From positions 2,650,001-2,714,000 of the forward strand of contig NZ_CP056032.1 in assembly GCF_013375035.1 (NCBI RefSeq): a DNA stretch of 64,000 nucleotides, given 5' to 3'. Numbering within the stretch: the first letter of the stretch is position 1; the number at the start of each line of letters is the position of its first letter. Position numbers and translations under genes: made by a program. The notes under the pieces are model-generated. The model made no database searches. It was not told where the DNA came from and saw only the letters and a program-made list of their open reading frames with translations. Below are positions 63,012-64,000 of this stretch, one piece after another. Source of the stretch: Spirosoma sp. KUDC1026 (GTDB lineage Bacteria > Bacteroidota > Bacteroidia > Cytophagales > Spirosomataceae).

Positions 63012-63935
63012 CTACAATTGCGCCAGCAGATACAATACTGCCATGCGAACGGCGACACCGTTTTCGACCTGATCAAGAATGATGCTGTGGGGCGAGTCGG
63101 CAGCATCGGAGGTAAGTTCGACACCCCGGTTGATCGGGCCGGGGTGCATCAGTATGATGGGCCGGTCCAGTTCGTCCAGCATCTGTTTCGAGATACCGTA
63201 ATACAGCGAGTACTCCCGTAGTGAAGGAAAATATTTGATCTGCTGCCGCTCCAGTTGAATACGCAGTACGTTAGCAACGTCGCACCATTCCAGTGCGGCC
63301 CGCACGTCGTGACTTACCCGGACGCCCAGCGCTTCCATGTGCTTTGGAATAAGCGTTTTGGGCCCACAAACCATAACTTCGGCGCCCTGTTTCTGCAAAC
63401 AGAAAATGTTGGACAGAGCTACCCGCGAGTGGGTAATGTCGCCGATGATGGCGATACGCTTCCCGGCCAGCTCGCCGAGTTTTTCGCGGATGGAAAAGGA
63501 GTCGAGCAGCGCCTGAGTCGGGTGCTCGTGCGTACCGTCGCCCGCATTGACGACGTTGGCTTTAATGTGTTTGGTCAGGTAATGAGGTGCGCCGGGGCTG
63601 CTGTGCCGCATCACGACCATATCCACCTTCATCGCCAGGATATTGTTAACCGTATCCAGCAGCGTTTCTCCTTTCTTAACCGAGCTTCCCGATGCCGAAA
63701 AATTCACTACGTCGGCCGAAAGACGCTTCTCAGCCAGCTCGAACGATAGCCGGGTACGGGTTGAGTTTTCGAAAAAAACGTTGGCGATTGTTACATCACG
63801 TAACGAAGGTACTTTCTTGATGGGCCGGTTAATGACTTCCTTAAACTGACTGGCCGTATCCAGAATCAATTGAATATCAGACTCGGTCAGGTCTTTGATG
63901 CCCACCAGGTGGCGGACGCTAAGTGATTGGGCCAT
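63012..63935 (-). CDS. pyrB: Aspartate carbamoyltransferase catalytic subunit
   Basis: A 307-residue enzyme that joins carbamoyl phosphate and aspartate to carbamoyl aspartate, the second step of pyrimidine synthesis. STRTRLSFE (carbamoyl-phosphate site), GTHEHPTQALLDSF and VMRHSSPGAP, plus the late MHPGPINRGVEL, are all intact. The regulatory PyrI gene is not adjacent. It converges on the serine hydrolase gene with only 3 bp between stops. The ATG is at 63933-63935. Confidence 0.97.
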   Translation of the reverse strand: MAQSLSVRHLVGIKDLTESDIQLILDTASQFKEVINRPIKKVPSLRDVTIANVFFENSTRTRLSFELAEKRLSADVVNFSASGSSVKKGETLLDTVNNILAMKVDMVVMRHSSPGAPHYLTKHIKANVVNAGDGTHEHPTQALLDSFSIREKLGELAGKRIAIIGDITHSRVALSNIFCLQKQGAEVMVCGPKTLIPKHMEALGVRVSHDVRAALEWCDVANVLRIQLERQQIKYFPSLREYSLYYGISKQMLDELDRPIILMHPGPINRGVELTSDAADSPHSIILDQVENGVAVRMAVLYLLAQL

Positions 63936-63960
63936 GGCAGCAGTAGCAGGATAAACTGGA

Positions 63961-63968
63961 CAAAGATA
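63961..63968 (-). promoter_or_regulatory. Possible -7 box of the pyrB promoter
   Basis: On the minus strand TATCTTTG (63968-63961) fits TAnnTTTG, 25 bp before the pyrB ATG. The -33 box is not well matched (a TCTG at 21-nt spacing is the best candidate). A CCGGT/ACCGG palindrome at 63974-63987 overlaps the spacer. Confidence 0.45.
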
Positions 63969-64000
63969 GCGTTCCGGTCGTTACCGGCGCAGACTTTGCC

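Noticed and set aside
1-64000. CRISPR arrays, rRNA, tRNA or a replication origin
   Set aside because: No regularly spaced direct repeats, no cloverleaf with CCA-type end, no rRNA-like sequence, and no dnaA-box cluster was seen.

Overview
The window looks like chromosomal DNA of a Bacteroidota (Cytophagales) species, probably Spirosoma or a close relative (inference). The signs are a SusC/SusD pair, a protein with a type IX secretion (gliding-motility type) C-terminal domain, DUF4270/DUF4907 proteins, Gfo/Idh/MocA and sugar-isomerase-like proteins with twin-arginine leaders, Bacteroidota-type promoters (TTTG, 19 nt, TAnnTTTG), few Shine-Dalgarno sequences, and long perfect hairpins between convergent genes. 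No rRNA, tRNA, CRISPR array or prophage was recognised. Both edges are ordinary: a gene start runs off the left end, and a complete pyrB lies at the right.

0-10.9 kb holds a sugar oxidoreductase/transporter pair (GH109-like plus FucP/GluP-type MFS), an MBL-fold hydrolase, an overlapping pterin pair (6-pyruvoyl-tetrahydropterin synthase of the eukaryotic type plus GTP cyclohydrolase I), a TolB-like propeller protein, an SDR lacking its catalytic Tyr, an unknown surface protein and a sugar isomerase-like TIM barrel. 11-17.3 kb holds a threonine dehydratase/serine racemase-type enzyme, a GNAT, a sorbosone-dehydrogenase-like lipoprotein, an ECF sigma factor overlapping a gene that joins an inner-membrane anchor to an outer-membrane barrel, and an SGNH-like protein without its Ser. 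17.4-30.5 kb holds an RND efflux pair, a six-hairpin glycosidase-like protein, Uma2 and Nudix proteins, a COG2509 flavoprotein, a GH32 fructanase and a TonB-like protein.

The most interesting region is 30.5-35.0 kb. It is a tight three-gene operon: a membrane class III cyclase with adenylate-specific residues, a cyclic-nucleotide-binding domain fused to a patatin phospholipase, and a small HD protein with a phosphodiesterase-like HxxxH signature. Together they could make, sense and destroy a cyclic nucleotide that gates a lipase. Upstream lies a 409-bp leader with a rho-independent terminator and repeated GTAAC boxes.

Downstream, 35.0-37.1 kb is an A+T-rich island. It holds a secreted-protein gene cut by a complete IS982-family element with a 7-bp target duplication; removing the element restores the reading frame exactly. 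A HipA-like kinase/DUF3037 pair follows. 39-53 kb holds an acyl-CoA dehydrogenase, a GMC oxidoreductase with its Tat-exported small subunit, an S41 protease, a kelch/DUF4907/DUF4270 lipoprotein group, a type B T9SS cargo and YgiQ. 53-64 kb holds the SusCD pair, a divergent class A beta-lactamase-like enzyme, a DUF1080 protein, an M28 peptidase/serine hydrolase pair and pyrB.
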